From Rattus norvegicus (lineage: Eukaryota; Chordata; Mammalia; Rodentia; Muridae), in contig NC_086038.1 of the NCBI RefSeq assembly GCF_036323735.1, positions 25,958,001 through 26,022,000 on the forward strand: a DNA stretch of 64,000 nt. Direction: 5' to 3'. Shown here one piece after another: positions 37,280 to 47,124 of this stretch. Made by a program: the position numbers and the translations under genes. Every line of letters starts with the position of its first letter. The stretch's first letter is position 1. Below the pieces are notes generated by a model. That model ran no database searches and had not been told where the DNA came from. It saw only the letters and a list, made by a program, of their open reading frames with translations.

Positions 37280-39248
37280 CCCACTTGGAAGGAAGAGAAT
37301 TCGCTTAAAAAGTGCACTTCCAATCGCGAAAATTTCCCCTGCCCATATCTTGTAATCTTACATTTCCTACAAGTGAATCCCGCTAGAAAGGAAGAGAATT
37401 CGCTTAGAATATGCAGCTCCATTCCTGAAAACCTGCACTGACCTAAATCTTGAAAACTACTCCTGCTCCAATAGAGTCGCGCTTGGAACCAAGAAAACTC
37501 ACTTAAACAGTGCAGTCTCCATCGCGAAAATTTGCCCTGCGTATTTCTTGACATCTATGCTTCCTACAAGTGACTCCCGCTTGGAACGAAGAGAATTCCC
37601 TTAGAAATTGCAGCTCCATAAGGGAAATCTTTCCCTGCCTATATTATGACATATACGCCTGCTAGAAGGGGTTCCCACTTGGAACGAAGAGAATTCGCTC
37701 AGAAATTATACCTCCATCCGGGAAAAATTTCCCTGCCTGTACCAAGAAAACTACGCCTGTTACAAAAGAGTCCCTCTTGGAAAGAAGAGAATTCTCTTAG
37801 AAAATGCAGCCATAATTGCGAAAATCTTCCCTGCCTATATAGAGAAAACTATGCCTGCTATAATAGAGTCCCGCTTGGAACAAAGAGAATTCGCTTAGAG
37901 ACTGCAGCTCCAATTGTGAAAAAATGGCCTGAATATATCTTAGAAACCATACTTTATACAAGTGAGTCCGACTTCGAACGAAGACAATTTGCTTAGAAAC
38001 TGCATCTCCATTCGCGAAAATTTTCCCTGGGTATATATAGTGAACTATGCCTGATACAAGTGAGTCCGCCTTGGAACGTAGTGAATTCGCTTAGAAACAA
38101 CAGCTCCATATCCGAAAAGTTTCACACTCTATATCTTAAAAACTACGCTTCATGCAAGTGAGTCCCCCTTGGAAGGAAGAGAATTCCCTTAAAAAGTGCA
38201 GTTCCAATCGCGAAAATTTCCGCTGCCTGTATTTTGAAATCTACGCTTCGTACAAGTGAGTCCCGCTTGGAACGAAGAGAATTCGCTTAGAAATCGCAGC
38301 TCCGTAAAGGAAAACTTTCCCTGGCTATAGCATGAAAAATACGCCACTACAAGTGTTTCCCACTCAGAACGAAGAGAATTCGCTGAGAAACTATAGCTCC
38401 GTTCGTGAAAAATTTCGATGCCTGTATCAAAACTCCTACACCTGTTACAGTCGAGTCCGTCTTGGAAGGAAGAGAATTCTCTTAGAAACTGCAGCTACAA
38501 TTGCGGAAAATCTTACCTACCCATATCAACAAAACTATGCCATAGAGTCCCACTTGGAATGAAGAGAATTCGCTTACAGACTGCAGCTCCAATTGTGAAA
38601 AACTGCCCAGAGTATATCTTGAAAACCATGCCTCATACAAGTGAGTCCCGCTTCGAACGAAGACAATTTACTTAGAAACTGCATCTCCATTCGCGAAAAA
38701 TTTCCCTGGCTATATATAGAGAACTATGCCTGATACAAGGGAGTCTGCCTTTGAACGTAACCCATGAAACGAAGAGATTTCGCTTAGAAAGTATACCTCC
38801 ATTTCCGACGATTTCACACTCTATATCTTGAAAACTACGCTTCAAGCAAGTGAGTCCTGCTTGGAAAGAAGAGAATTCGTTTTAAAAGTGCGGCTCCAAC
38901 AGCAAAAATTTCCCCTGACTATATCTTGAAATCTATGCTTCCTGCAAGTGAGTCCCGCTTGGAACGAAGAGAATTCGCTTAGAGACTGCAGCTCCAACTG
39001 TGAAAAACTGCCCAGAGTGTATCTTGAAAAACCATGCCTCATACAAGTGAGGCCCGCTTCCAACGAAGACAATTTGCTTAGAAACTGCATCTCCATTCGC
39101 GAAACTTTTCCCTGGGTATATATAGTGAACTATGCCTGATACAAGTGAGTCCGCCTTGGAACGTAGTGAATTCGCTTAGAAACAACAGCTCCATATCCAA
39201 AAAGTTTCCCCTTCTATATCTTAAAAACTATGCCTCTTGCAAGTGAGT
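37280..39248 (+). repeat. HOR copy 20, 1969 bp, class II
   Basis: First copy of the regular right-hand domain. A4 has TATGACATATAC (about 37645) instead of TATGAAATATAC. A7 has ATCTTAGAAACC (about 37938). A15 box at 38646-38662, A19 box at 39052-39068. Confidence 0.92.
39052..39068 (-). other. CENP-B-box-like site, A19 of copy 20
   Basis: Same 17-mer as at 4001-4017. Confidence 0.7.
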
Positions 39249-41217
39249 CCCACTTGGAAGGAAGAGAATTCGCTTAAAAAGTGCACTTCCAATCGCGAAA
39301 ATTTCCCCTGCCCATATCTTGTAATCTTACATTTCCTACAAGTGAATCCCGCTAGAAAGGAAGAGAATTCGCTTAGAATATGCAGCTCCATTCCTGAAAA
39401 CCTGCACTGACCTAAATCTTGAAAACTACTCCTGCTCCAATAGAGTCGCGCTTGGAACCAAGAAAACTCACTTAAACAGTGCAGTCTCCATCGCGAAAAT
39501 TTGCCCTGCGTATTTCTTGACATCTATGCTTCCTACAAGTGACTCCCGCTTGGAACGAAGAGAATTCCCTTAGAAATTGCAGCTCCATAAGGGAAATCTT
39601 TCCCTGCCTATATTATGAAATATACGCCTGCTAGAAGGGGTTCCCACTTGGAACGAAGAGAATTCGCTCAGAAATTATACCTCCATCCGGGAAAAATTTC
39701 CCTGCCTGTACCAAGAAAACTACGCCTGTTACAAAAGAGTCCCTCTTGGAAAGAAGAGAATTCTCTTAGAAAATGCAGCCATAATTGCGAAAATCTTCCC
39801 TGCCTATATAAAGAAAACTATGCCTGCTATAATAGAGTCCCGCTTGGAACAAAGAGAATTCGCTTAGAGACTGCAGCTCCAATTGTGAAAAAATGCCCTG
39901 AATATATCTTAGAAACCATACTTTATACAAGTGAGTCCGACTTCGAACGAAGACAATTTGCTTAGAAACTGCATCTCCATTCGCGAAAATTTTCCCTGGG
40001 TATATATAGCTAACTATGCCTGATACAAGTGAGTCCGCCTTGGAACGTTGTGAATTCGCTTAGAAAAAACAGCTCCATATCCGAAAAGTTTCACACTCTA
40101 TATCTTAAAAACTACGCTTCATGCAAGTGAGTCCCCCTTGGAAGGAAGAGAATTCCCTTAAAAAGTGCAGTTCCAATCGCGAAAATTTCCGCTGCCTGTA
40201 TTTTGAAATCTACGCTTCGTACAAGTGAGTCCCGCTTCGAACGAAGAGAATTCGCTTAGAAATCGCAGCTCCGTAAAGGAAAACTTTCCCTGGCTATAGC
40301 ATGAAAAATACGCCACTACAAGTGTTTCCCACTCAGAACGAAGAGAATTCGCTTAGAAACTATAGCTCCGTTCGTGAAAAATTTCGATGCCTGTATCAAA
40401 ACTCCTACACCTGTTACAGTCGAGTCCGTCTTGGAAGGAAGAGAATTCTCTTAGAAACTGCAGCTACAATTGCGGAAAATCTTACCTACCCATATCAACA
40501 AAACTATGCCATAGAGTCCCACTTGGAATGAAGAGAATTCGCTTACAGACTGCAGCTCCAATTGTGAAAAACTGCCCAGAGTATATCTTGAAAACCATGC
40601 CTCATACAAGTGAGTCCCGCTTCGAACGAAGACAATTTACTTAGAAACTGCATCTCCATTCGCGAAAATTTTCCCTGGCTATATATAGAGAACTATGCCT
40701 GATACAAGTGAGTCCGCCTTTGAACGTAACCCATGAAACGAAGAGATTTCGCTTAGAAAGTATACCTCCATTTCCGACGATTTCACACTCTATATCTTGA
40801 AAACTACGCTTCAAGCAAGTGAGTCCTGCTTGGAAAGAAGAGAATTCGCTTTAAAAGTGCGGCTCCAATAGCAAAAATTTCCCCTGACTATATCTTGAAA
40901 TCTATGCTTCCTGCAAGTGGGTCCCGCTTGGAACGAAGAGAATTCGCTTAGAGACTGCAGCTCCAACTGTGAAAAACTGCCCAGAGTGTATCTTGAAAAA
41001 CCATGCCTCATACAAGTGAGGCCCGCTTCCAACGAAGACAATTTGCTTAGAAACTGCATCTCCATTCGCGAAACTTTTCCCTGGGTATATATAGTGAACT
41101 ATGCCCGATACAAGTGAGTCCGCCTTGGAACGTAGTGAATTCGCTTAGAAACAACAGCTCCATATCCAAAAAGTTTCCCCTTCTATATCTTAAAAACTAT
41201 GCCTCTTGCAAGTGAGT
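39249..41217 (+). repeat. HOR copy 21, 1969 bp, class II
   Basis: A17 ends in GTGGGTCCCG (about 40917) and A19 has ATGCCCGATAC (about 41101). Both markers also occur 3938 bp to the left and to the right. A11 reads CGCTTCGAACGAAG near 40232, which makes its CENP-B-like site the A15 version. A15 box at 40615-40631, A19 box at 41021-41037. Confidence 0.92.
41021..41037 (-). other. CENP-B-box-like site, A19 of copy 21
   Basis: Same 17-mer as at 4001-4017. Confidence 0.7.
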
Positions 41218-41316
41218 CCCACTTGGAAGGAAGAGAATTCGCTTACAAAGTGCACTTCCAATCGCGAAAATTTCCCCTGCCCATATCTTGTAATCTTACA
41301 TTTCCTACAAGTGAAT
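41218..41316 (+). repeat. Reference monomer A1 (type g), 99 bp
   Basis: Head CCCACTTGGAAGG, EcoRI at 41235, AGTGCACTTCCAATCGCG. Same type as A10 and A17. It and A2 are 99 bp (divisible by 3), which is why one minus-strand frame stays open for about 100 codons here. Confidence 0.85.
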
Positions 41317-41415
41317 CCCGCTAGAAAGGAAGAGAATTCGCTTAGAATATGCAGCTCCATTCCTGAAAACCTGCACTGACCTAAATCTTGAAAACTACTC
41401 CTGCTCCAATAGAGT
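41317..41415 (+). repeat. Reference monomer A2 (type f'), 99 bp
   Basis: Head CCCGCTAGAAAGG, then CCTGAAAACCTGCACTGACC. Closest to f-type monomers (A9, A16, A20) in the CACT..ATCTT-AAAACTAC half, but strongly diverged. Confidence 0.7.
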
Positions 41416-41513
41416 CGCGCTTGGAACCAAGAAAACTCACTTAAACAGTGCAGTCTCCATCGCGAAAATTTGCCCTGCGTATTTCTTGACATCTATGCTT
41501 CCTACAAGTGACT
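41416..41513 (+). repeat. Reference monomer A3 (type g'), 98 bp
   Basis: No EcoRI site (AAACTCACTTA). AGTGCAGTCTCCATCGCG and TCTATGCTTCCTAC link it to g-type A10 and A17. It directly precedes an a-type monomer, as g does elsewhere. Confidence 0.7.
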
Positions 41514-41611
41514 CCCGCTTGGAACGAAGAGAATTCCCTTAGAAATTGCAGCTCCATAAGGGAAATCTTTCCCTGCCTATATTATGAAATATACGCCTGC
41601 TAGAAGGGGTT
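41514..41611 (+). repeat. Reference monomer A4 (type a), 98 bp
   Basis: Carries GCAGCTCCATAAGGGAAATC and GCTAGAAGGGGTT. Paralogue of A11. Its head is a CENP-B-core site (41513-41529, minus strand, 15 of 17 consensus positions). Confidence 0.85.
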
Positions 41612-41709
41612 CCCACTTGGAACGAAGAGAATTCGCTCAGAAATTATACCTCCATCCGTGAAAAATTTCCCTGCCTGTACCAAGAAAACTACGCCTGTTA
41701 CAAAAGAGT
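41612..41709 (+). repeat. Reference monomer A5 (type b), 98 bp
   Basis: Carries TATACCTCCATCCGTG and CTGTACCAAGAAAAC. Paralogue of A12. Head CCCACTTGGAACGAAG fails the CENP-B core by one base. Confidence 0.85.
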
Positions 41710-41807
41710 CCCTCTTGGAAAGAAGAGAATTCTCTTAGAAAATGCAGCCATAATTGCGAAAATCTTCCCTGCCTATATAAAGAAAACTATGCCTGCTATA
41801 ATAGAGT
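41710..41807 (+). repeat. Reference monomer A6 (type c), 98 bp
   Basis: Carries GAATTCTCTTAG and ATAATTGCGAAAATC, with tail TATAATAGAGT. Paralogue of A13. Confidence 0.85.
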
Positions 41808-41905
41808 CCCGCTTGGAACAAAGAGAATTCGCTTAGAGACTGCAGCTCCAATTGTGAAAAAATGCCCTGAATATATCTTAGAAACCATACTTTATACAAG
41901 TGAGT
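41808..41905 (+). repeat. Reference monomer A7 (type d), 98 bp
   Basis: Carries GAGACTGCAGCTCCAATTGT. Paralogue of A14 and A18. Head GGAACAAAG lacks the CENP-B core. Confidence 0.85.
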
Positions 41906-42003
41906 CCGACTTCGAACGAAGACAATTTGCTTAGAAACTGCATCTCCATTCGCGAAAATTTTCCCTGGGTATATATAGCTAACTATGCCTGATACAAGTG
42001 AGT
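41906..42003 (+). repeat. Reference monomer A8 (type e), 98 bp
   Basis: Carries GACAATTTGCTTAG and CTGCATCTCCATTCGCG. Paralogue of A15 and A19. Head CCGACTTCGAACGAAG lacks the CGGG part of the CENP-B core. Confidence 0.85.
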
Positions 42004-42101
42004 CCGCCTTGGAACGTAGTGAATTCGCTTAGAAACAACAGCTCCATATCCGAAAAGTTTCACACTCTATATCTTAAAAACTACGCTTCATGCAAGTGAG
42101 T
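42004..42101 (+). repeat. Reference monomer A9 (type f), 98 bp
   Basis: Carries GGAACGTAGTGAATTC and CCATATCCGAAAAGTTTC. Nearly the same as A20. Confidence 0.85.
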
Positions 42102-42199
42102 CCCCCTTGGAAGGAAGAGAATTCCCTTAAAAAGTGCAGTTCCAATCGCGAAAATTTCCGCTGCCTGTATTTTGAAATCTACGCTTCGTACAAGTGAGT
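42102..42199 (+). repeat. Reference monomer A10 (type g), 98 bp
   Basis: Carries GAATTCCCTTAAAAAGTGC and TTTCCGCTGCCTGTATTTTG. First complete g-type monomer at the end of the A4-A10 seven-monomer block. Confidence 0.85.
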
Positions 42200-42296
42200 C
42201 CCGCTTGGAACGAAGAGAATTCACTTAGAAATCGCAGCTCCGTAAAGGAAAACTTTCCCTGGCTATAGCATGAAAAATACGCCACTACAAGTGTTT
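42200..42296 (+). repeat. Reference monomer A11 (type a), 97 bp
   Basis: Carries GCAGCTCCGTAAAGGAAAAC and tail CTACAAGTGTTT. Head site 42199-42215 matches the CENP-B core. Confidence 0.85.
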
Positions 42297-42394
42297 CCCA
42301 CTCAGAACGAAGAGAATTCGCTGAGAAACTATAGCTCCGTTCGTGAAAAATTTCGATGCCTGTATCAAAACTCCTACACCTGTTACAGTCGAGT
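42297..42394 (+). repeat. Reference monomer A12 (type b), 98 bp
   Basis: Carries TATAGCTCCGTTCGTG and TTTCGATGCCTGTATC. In several other copies (3, 8, 10, 14, 18, 19) the head has a 1-bp deletion. Confidence 0.85.
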
Positions 42395-42486
42395 CCGTCT
42401 TGGAAGGAAGAGAATTCTCTTAGAAACTGCAGCTACAATTGCGGAAAATCTTACCTACCCATATCAACAAAACTATGCCATAGAGT
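42395..42486 (+). repeat. Reference monomer A13 (type c), 92 bp
   Basis: Carries GAATTCTCTTAG and ACAATTGCGGAAAATC. It is 6 bp shorter than A6 because bases are missing before ATAGAGT. It is the shortest monomer. Confidence 0.85.
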
Positions 42487-42584
42487 CCCACTTGGAATGA
42501 AGAGAATTCGCTTACAGACTGCAGCTCCAATTGTGAAAAACTGCCCAGAGTATATCTTGAAAACCATGCCTCATACAAGTGAGT
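42487..42584 (+). repeat. Reference monomer A14 (type d), 98 bp
   Basis: Carries GCTTACAGACTGCAGCTCC and CTGCCCAGAGTATATC. Class II A18 matches it more closely than it matches A7. Confidence 0.85.
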
Positions 42585-42600
42585 CCCGCTTCGAACGAAG
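42584..42600 (-). other. CENP-B-box-like site, A15 of copy 22 (representative)
   Basis: Minus strand CTTCGTTCGAAGCGGGA. It differs from the CENP-B consensus only at position 8 (C for G), which is outside the essential core, so 16 of 17 match. The same site lies at the head of A15 in most copies, and each position is given in the HOR entries. It is damaged in copies 8, 19 and 30. Confidence 0.65.
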
Positions 42601-42682
42601 ACAATTTACTTAGAAACTGCATCTCCATTCGCGAAAATTTTCCCTGGCTATATATAGAGAACTATGCCTGATACAAGTGAGT
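42585..42682 (+). repeat. Reference monomer A15 (type e), 98 bp
   Basis: Head CCCGCTTCGAACGAAG gives a 16-of-17 CENP-B-box match on the minus strand (42584-42600). CTATATATAGAGAAC distinguishes it from A8 and A19. Confidence 0.87.
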
Positions 42683-42793
42683 CCGCCTTTGAACGTAACC
42701 CATGAAACGAAGAGATTTCGCTTAGAAAGTATACCTCCATTTCCGACGATTTCACACTCTATATCTTGAAAACTACGCTTCAAGCAAGTGAGT
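42683..42793 (+). repeat. Reference monomer A16 (type f), 111 bp
   Basis: The longest monomer. The f-type head CCGCCTTTGAACGTAA is followed by a second monomer head CCCATGAAACGAAGAG, so about 13 bp are extra. The rest (TTTCACACTCTATATCTTG) is f-type. EcoRI site lost (GAGATTTC). Confidence 0.87.
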
Positions 42794-42891
42794 CCTGCTT
42801 GGAAAGAAGAGAATTCGCTTCAAAAGTGCGGCTCCAACAGCAAAAATTTCCCCTGACTATATCTTGAAATCTATGCTTCCTGCAAGTGAGT
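42794..42891 (+). repeat. Reference monomer A17 (type g), 98 bp
   Basis: Carries AAAAGTGCGGCTCCAACAGC and TTCCCCTGACTATATCTTG. Ends the A11-A17 seven-monomer block. It varies between copies at TTCAAAAG, TTTAAAAG and GTTTTAAAAG. Confidence 0.85.
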
Positions 42892-42990
42892 CCCGCTTGG
42901 AACGAAGAGAATTCGCTTAGAGACTGCAGCTCCAACTGTGAAAAACTGCCCAGAGTGTATCTTGAAAAACCATGCCTCATACAAGTGAGG
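42892..42990 (+). repeat. Reference monomer A18 (type d, class II), 99 bp
   Basis: Carries CTCCAACTGTGAAAAACTGC and GTGTATCTTGAAAAACC. One base longer than the class I version, which explains 1969 against 1968 bp. Head site 42891-42907 matches the CENP-B core. Confidence 0.85.
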
Positions 42991-43006
42991 CCCGCTTCCA
43001 ACGAAG
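42990..43006 (-). other. CENP-B-box-like site, A19 of copy 22
   Basis: Same 17-mer as at 4001-4017. It lies 99 bp from the A18 core site, so two sites sit in adjacent monomers. Confidence 0.7.
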
Positions 43007-43088
43007 ACAATTTGCTTAGAAACTGCATCTCCATTCGCGAAACTTTTCCCTGGGTATATATAGTGAACTATGCCTGATACAAGTGAGT
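42991..43088 (+). repeat. Reference monomer A19 (type e, class II), 98 bp
   Basis: Head CCCGCTTCCAACGAAG with the preceding G gives the best CENP-B-like box (42990-43006). GCGAAACTTTTCCC separates it from A8 and A15. Confidence 0.87.
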
Positions 43089-43186
43089 CCGCCTTGGAAC
43101 GTAGTGAATTCGCATAGAAACAACAGCTCCATATCCAAAACGTTTCCCCTTCTATATCTTAAAAACTATGCCTCTTGCAAGTGAGT
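43089..43186 (+). repeat. Reference monomer A20 (type f, class II), 98 bp
   Basis: Carries GGAACGTAGTGAATTC. Class II copies read CCAAAA(A/C)GTTTCCCC where class I and A9 read CCGAAAAGTTTCACAC. Confidence 0.85.
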
Positions 43187-45155
43187 CCCACTTGGAAGGA
43201 AGAGAATTCGCTTAGAAAGTGCACTTCCAATCGCGAAAATTTCCCCTGCCCATATCTTGTAATCTTACATTTCCTACAAGTGAATCCCGCTAGAAAGGAA
43301 GAGAATTCGCTTAGAATATGCAGCTCCATTCCTGAAAACCTGCACTGACCTAAATCTTGAAAACTACTCCTGCTCCAATAGAGTCGCGCTTGGAACCAAG
43401 AAAACTCACTTAAACAGTGCAGTCTCCATCGCGAAAATTTGCCCTGCGTATTTCTTGACATCTATGCTTCCTACAAGTGACTCCCGCTTGGAACGAAGAG
43501 AATTCCCTTAGAAATTGCAGCTCCATAAGGGAAATCTTTCCCTGCCTATATTATGAAATATACGCCTGCTAGAAGGGGTTCCCACTTGGAACGAAGAGAA
43601 TTCGCTCAGAAATTATACCTCCATCCGTGAAAAATTTCCCTGCCTGTACCAAGAAAACTACGCCTGTTACAAAAGAGTCCCTCTTGGAAAGAAGAGAATT
43701 CTCTTAGAAAATGCAGCCATAATTGCGAAAATCTTCCCTGCCTATATAAAGAAAACTATGCCTGCTATAATAGAGTCCCGCTTGGAACAAAGAGAATTCG
43801 CTTAGAGACTGCAGCTCCAATTGTGAAAAAATGCCCTGAATATATCTTGAAAACCATACTTTATACAAGTGAGTCCGACTTCGAACGAAGACAATTTGCT
43901 TAGAAACTGCATCTCCATTCGCGAAAATTTTCCCTGGGTATATATAGTGAACTATGCCTGATACAAGTGAGTCCGCCTTGGAACGTAGTGAATTCGCTTA
44001 GAAACAACAGCTCCATATCCGAAAAGTTTCACACTCTATATCTTAAAAACTACGCTTCATGCAAGTGAGTCCCCCTTGGAAGGAAGAGAATTCCCTTAAA
44101 AAGTGCAGTTCCAATCGCGAAAATTTCCGCTGCCTGTATTTTGAAATCTACGCTTCGTACAAGTGAGTCCCGCTTGGAACGAAGAGAATTCGCTTAGAAA
44201 TCGCAGCTCCGTAAAGGAAAACTTTCCCTGGCTATATCATGAAAAATACGCCACTACAAGTGTTTCCCACTCAGAACGAAGAGAATTCGCTGAGAAACTA
44301 TAGCTCCGTTCGTGAAAAATTTCGATGCCTGTATCAAAACTCCTACACCTGTTACAGTCGAGTCCGTCTTGGAAGGAAGAGAATTCTCTTAGAAACTGCA
44401 GCTACAATTGCGGAAAATCTTACCTACCCATATCAACAAAACTATGCCATAGAGTCCCACTTGGAATGAAGAGAATTCGCTTACAGACTGCAGCTCCAAT
44501 TGTGAAAAACTGCCCAGAGTATATCTTGAAAACCATGCCTCATACAAGTGAGTCCCGCTTCGAACGAAGACAATTTACTTAGAAACTGCATCTCCATTCG
44601 CGAAAAATTTCCCTGGCTATATATAGAGAACTATGCCTGATACAAGTGAGTCCGCCTTTGAACGTAACCCATGAAACGAAGAGATTTCGCTTAGAAAGTA
44701 AACCTCCATTTCCGACGATTTCACACTCTATATCTTGAAAACTACGCTTCAAGCAAGTGAGTCCTGCTTGGAAAGAAGAGAATTCGTTTTAAAAGTGCGG
44801 CTCCAACAGCAAAAATTTCCCCTGACTATATCTTGAAATCTATGCTTCCTGCAAGTGGGTCCCGCTTGGAACGAAGAGAATTCGCTTAGAGACTGCAGCT
44901 CCAACTGTGAAAAACTGCCCAGAGTGTATCTTGAAAAACCATGCCTCATACAAGTGAGGCCCGCTTCCAACGAAGACAATTTGCTTAGAAACTGCATCTC
45001 CATTCGCGAAACTTTTCCCTGGGTATATATAGTGAACTATGCCCGATACAAGTGAGTCCGCCTTGGAACGTAGTGAATTCGCTTAGAAACAACAGCTCCA
45101 TATCCAAAAAGTTTCCCCTTCTATATCTTAAAAACTATGCCTCTTGCAAGTGAGT
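43187..45155 (+). repeat. HOR copy 23, 1969 bp, class II
   Basis: Carries the GTGGGTCCCG (about 44855) and ATGCCCGATAC (about 45039) markers of copies 19 and 21. A16 has AAGTAAACCTCC (about 44696). A15 box at 44553-44569, A19 box at 44959-44975. Confidence 0.92.
44959..44975 (-). other. CENP-B-box-like site, A19 of copy 23
   Basis: Same 17-mer as at 4001-4017. Confidence 0.7.
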
Positions 45156-47124
45156 CCCACTTGGAAGGAAGAGAATTCGCTTAAAAAGTGCACTTCCAAT
45201 CGCGAAAATTTCCCCTGCCCATATCTTGTAATCTTACATTTCCTACAAGTGAATCCCGCTAGAAAGGAAGAGAATTCGCTTAGAATATGCAGCTCCATTC
45301 CTGAAAACCTGCACTGACCTAAATCTTGAAAACTACTCCTGCTCCAATAGAGTCGCGCTTGGAACCAAGAAAACTCACTTAAACAGTGCAGTCTCCATCG
45401 CGAAAATTTGCCCTGCGTATTTCTTGACATCTATGCTTCCTACAAGTGACTCCCGCTTGGAACGAAGAGAATTCCCTTAGAAATTGCAGCTCCATAAGGG
45501 AAATCTTTCCCTGCCTATATTATGAAATATACGCCTGCTAGAAGGGGTTCCCACTTGGAACGAAGAGAATTCGCTCAGAAATTATACCTCCATCCGTGAA
45601 AAATTTCCCTGCCTGTACCAAGAAAACTACGCCTGTTACAAAAGAGTCCCTCTTGGAAAGAAGAGAATTCTCTTAGAAAATGCAGCCATAATTGCGAAAA
45701 TCTTCCCTGCCTATATAAAGAAAACTATGCCTGCTATAATAGAGTCCCGCTTGGAACAAAGAGAATTCGCTTAGAGACTGCAGCTCCAATTGTGAAAAAA
45801 TGCCCTGAATATATCTTAGAAACCATACTTTATACAAGTGAGTCCGACTTCGAACGAAGACAATTTGCTTAGAAACTGCATCTCCATTCGCGAAAATTTT
45901 CCCTGGGTATATATAGCTAACTATGCCTGATACAAGTGAGTCCGCCTTGGAACATAGTGAATTCGCTTAGAAACAACAGCTCCATATCCGAAAAGTTTCA
46001 CACTCTATATCTTAAAAACTACGCTTCATGCAAGTGAGTCCCCCTTGGAAGGAAGAGAATTCCCTTAAAAAGTGCAGTTCCAATCGCGAAAATTTCCGCT
46101 GCCTGTATTTTGAAATCTACGCTTCGTACAAGTGAGTCCCGCTTGGAACGAAGAGAATTCACTTAGAAATCGCAGCTCCGTAAAGGAAAACTTTCCCTGG
46201 CTATAGCATGAAAAATACGCCACTACAAGTGTTTCCCACTCAGAACGAAGAGAATTCGCTGAGAAACTATAGCTCCGTTCGTGAAAAATTTCGATGCCTG
46301 TATCAAAACTCCTACACCTGTTACAGTCGAGTCCGTCTTGGAAGGAAGAGAATTCTCTTAGAAACTGCAGCTACAATTGCGGAAAATCTTACCTACCCAT
46401 ATCAACAAAACTATGCCATAGAGTCCCACTTGGAATGAAGAGAATTCGCTTACAGACTGCAGCTCCAATTGTGAAAAACTGCCCAGAGTATATCTTGAAA
46501 ACCATGCCTCATACAAGTGAGTCCCGCTTCGAACGAAGACAATTTACTTAGAAACTGCATCTCCATTCGCGAAAATTTTCCCTGGCTATATATAGAGAAC
46601 TATGCCTGATACAAGTGAGTCCGCCTTTGAACGTAACCCATGAAACGAAGAGATTTCGCTTAGAAAGTATACCTCCATTTCCGACGATTTCACACTCTAT
46701 ATCTTGAAAACTACGCTTCAAGCAAGTGAGTCCTGCTTGGAAAGAAGAGAATTCGCTTCAAAAGTGCGGCTCCAACAGCAAAAATTTCCCCTGACTATAT
46801 CTTGAAATCTATGCTTCCTGCAAGTGAGTCCCGCTTGGAACGAAGAGAATTCGCTTAGAGACTGCAGCTCCAACTGTGAAAAACTGCCCAGAGTGTATCT
46901 TGAAAAACCATGCCTCATACAAGTGAGGCCCGCTTCCAACGAAGACAATTTGCTTAGAAACTTCATCTCCATTCGCGAAACTTTTCCCTGGGTATATATA
47001 GTGAACTATGCCTGATACAAGTGAGTCCGCCTTGGAACGTAGTGAATTCGCTTAGAAACAACAGCTCCATATCCAAAACGTTTCCCCTTCTATATCTTAA
47101 AAACTATGCCTCTTGCAAGTGAGT
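45156..47124 (+). repeat. HOR copy 24, 1969 bp, class II
   Basis: Matches copy 22 in CGCTTCAAAAG in A17 and CCAAAACGTTTCC in A20. A19 has AAACTTCATCTCC (about 46958). A15 box at 46522-46538, A19 box at 46928-46944. Confidence 0.92.
46928..46944 (-). other. CENP-B-box-like site, A19 of copy 24
   Basis: Same 17-mer as at 4001-4017. Confidence 0.7.

Larger units (their letters stand above)
41218..43186 (+). repeat. HOR copy 22, 1969 bp, class II (reference copy)
   Basis: Chosen as the reference because every monomer is present and it has no insertion or deletion relative to neighbouring copies. Its 20 monomers are listed separately. Five CENP-B-core sites lie on the minus strand: A4 41513-41529, A11 42199-42215, A15 42584-42600, A18 42891-42907 and A19 42990-43006. 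The EcoRI site is intact in 15 of 20 monomers (absent in A3, A8, A15, A16 and A19). Confidence 0.94.

Noticed and set aside
37646..37996. 116-codon plus-strand open frame, the longest seen (also at 39615)
   Set aside because: It exists only because local substitutions and indels remove stops in A4-A8 of copies 20 and 21. The same region is interrupted in other copies.
42004..42101. A9 and A20 heads (GGAACGTAG) as CENP-B-like sites
   Set aside because: CCGCCTTGGAACGTAG lacks both the CCCG and the CGAA parts of the core on the plus strand.
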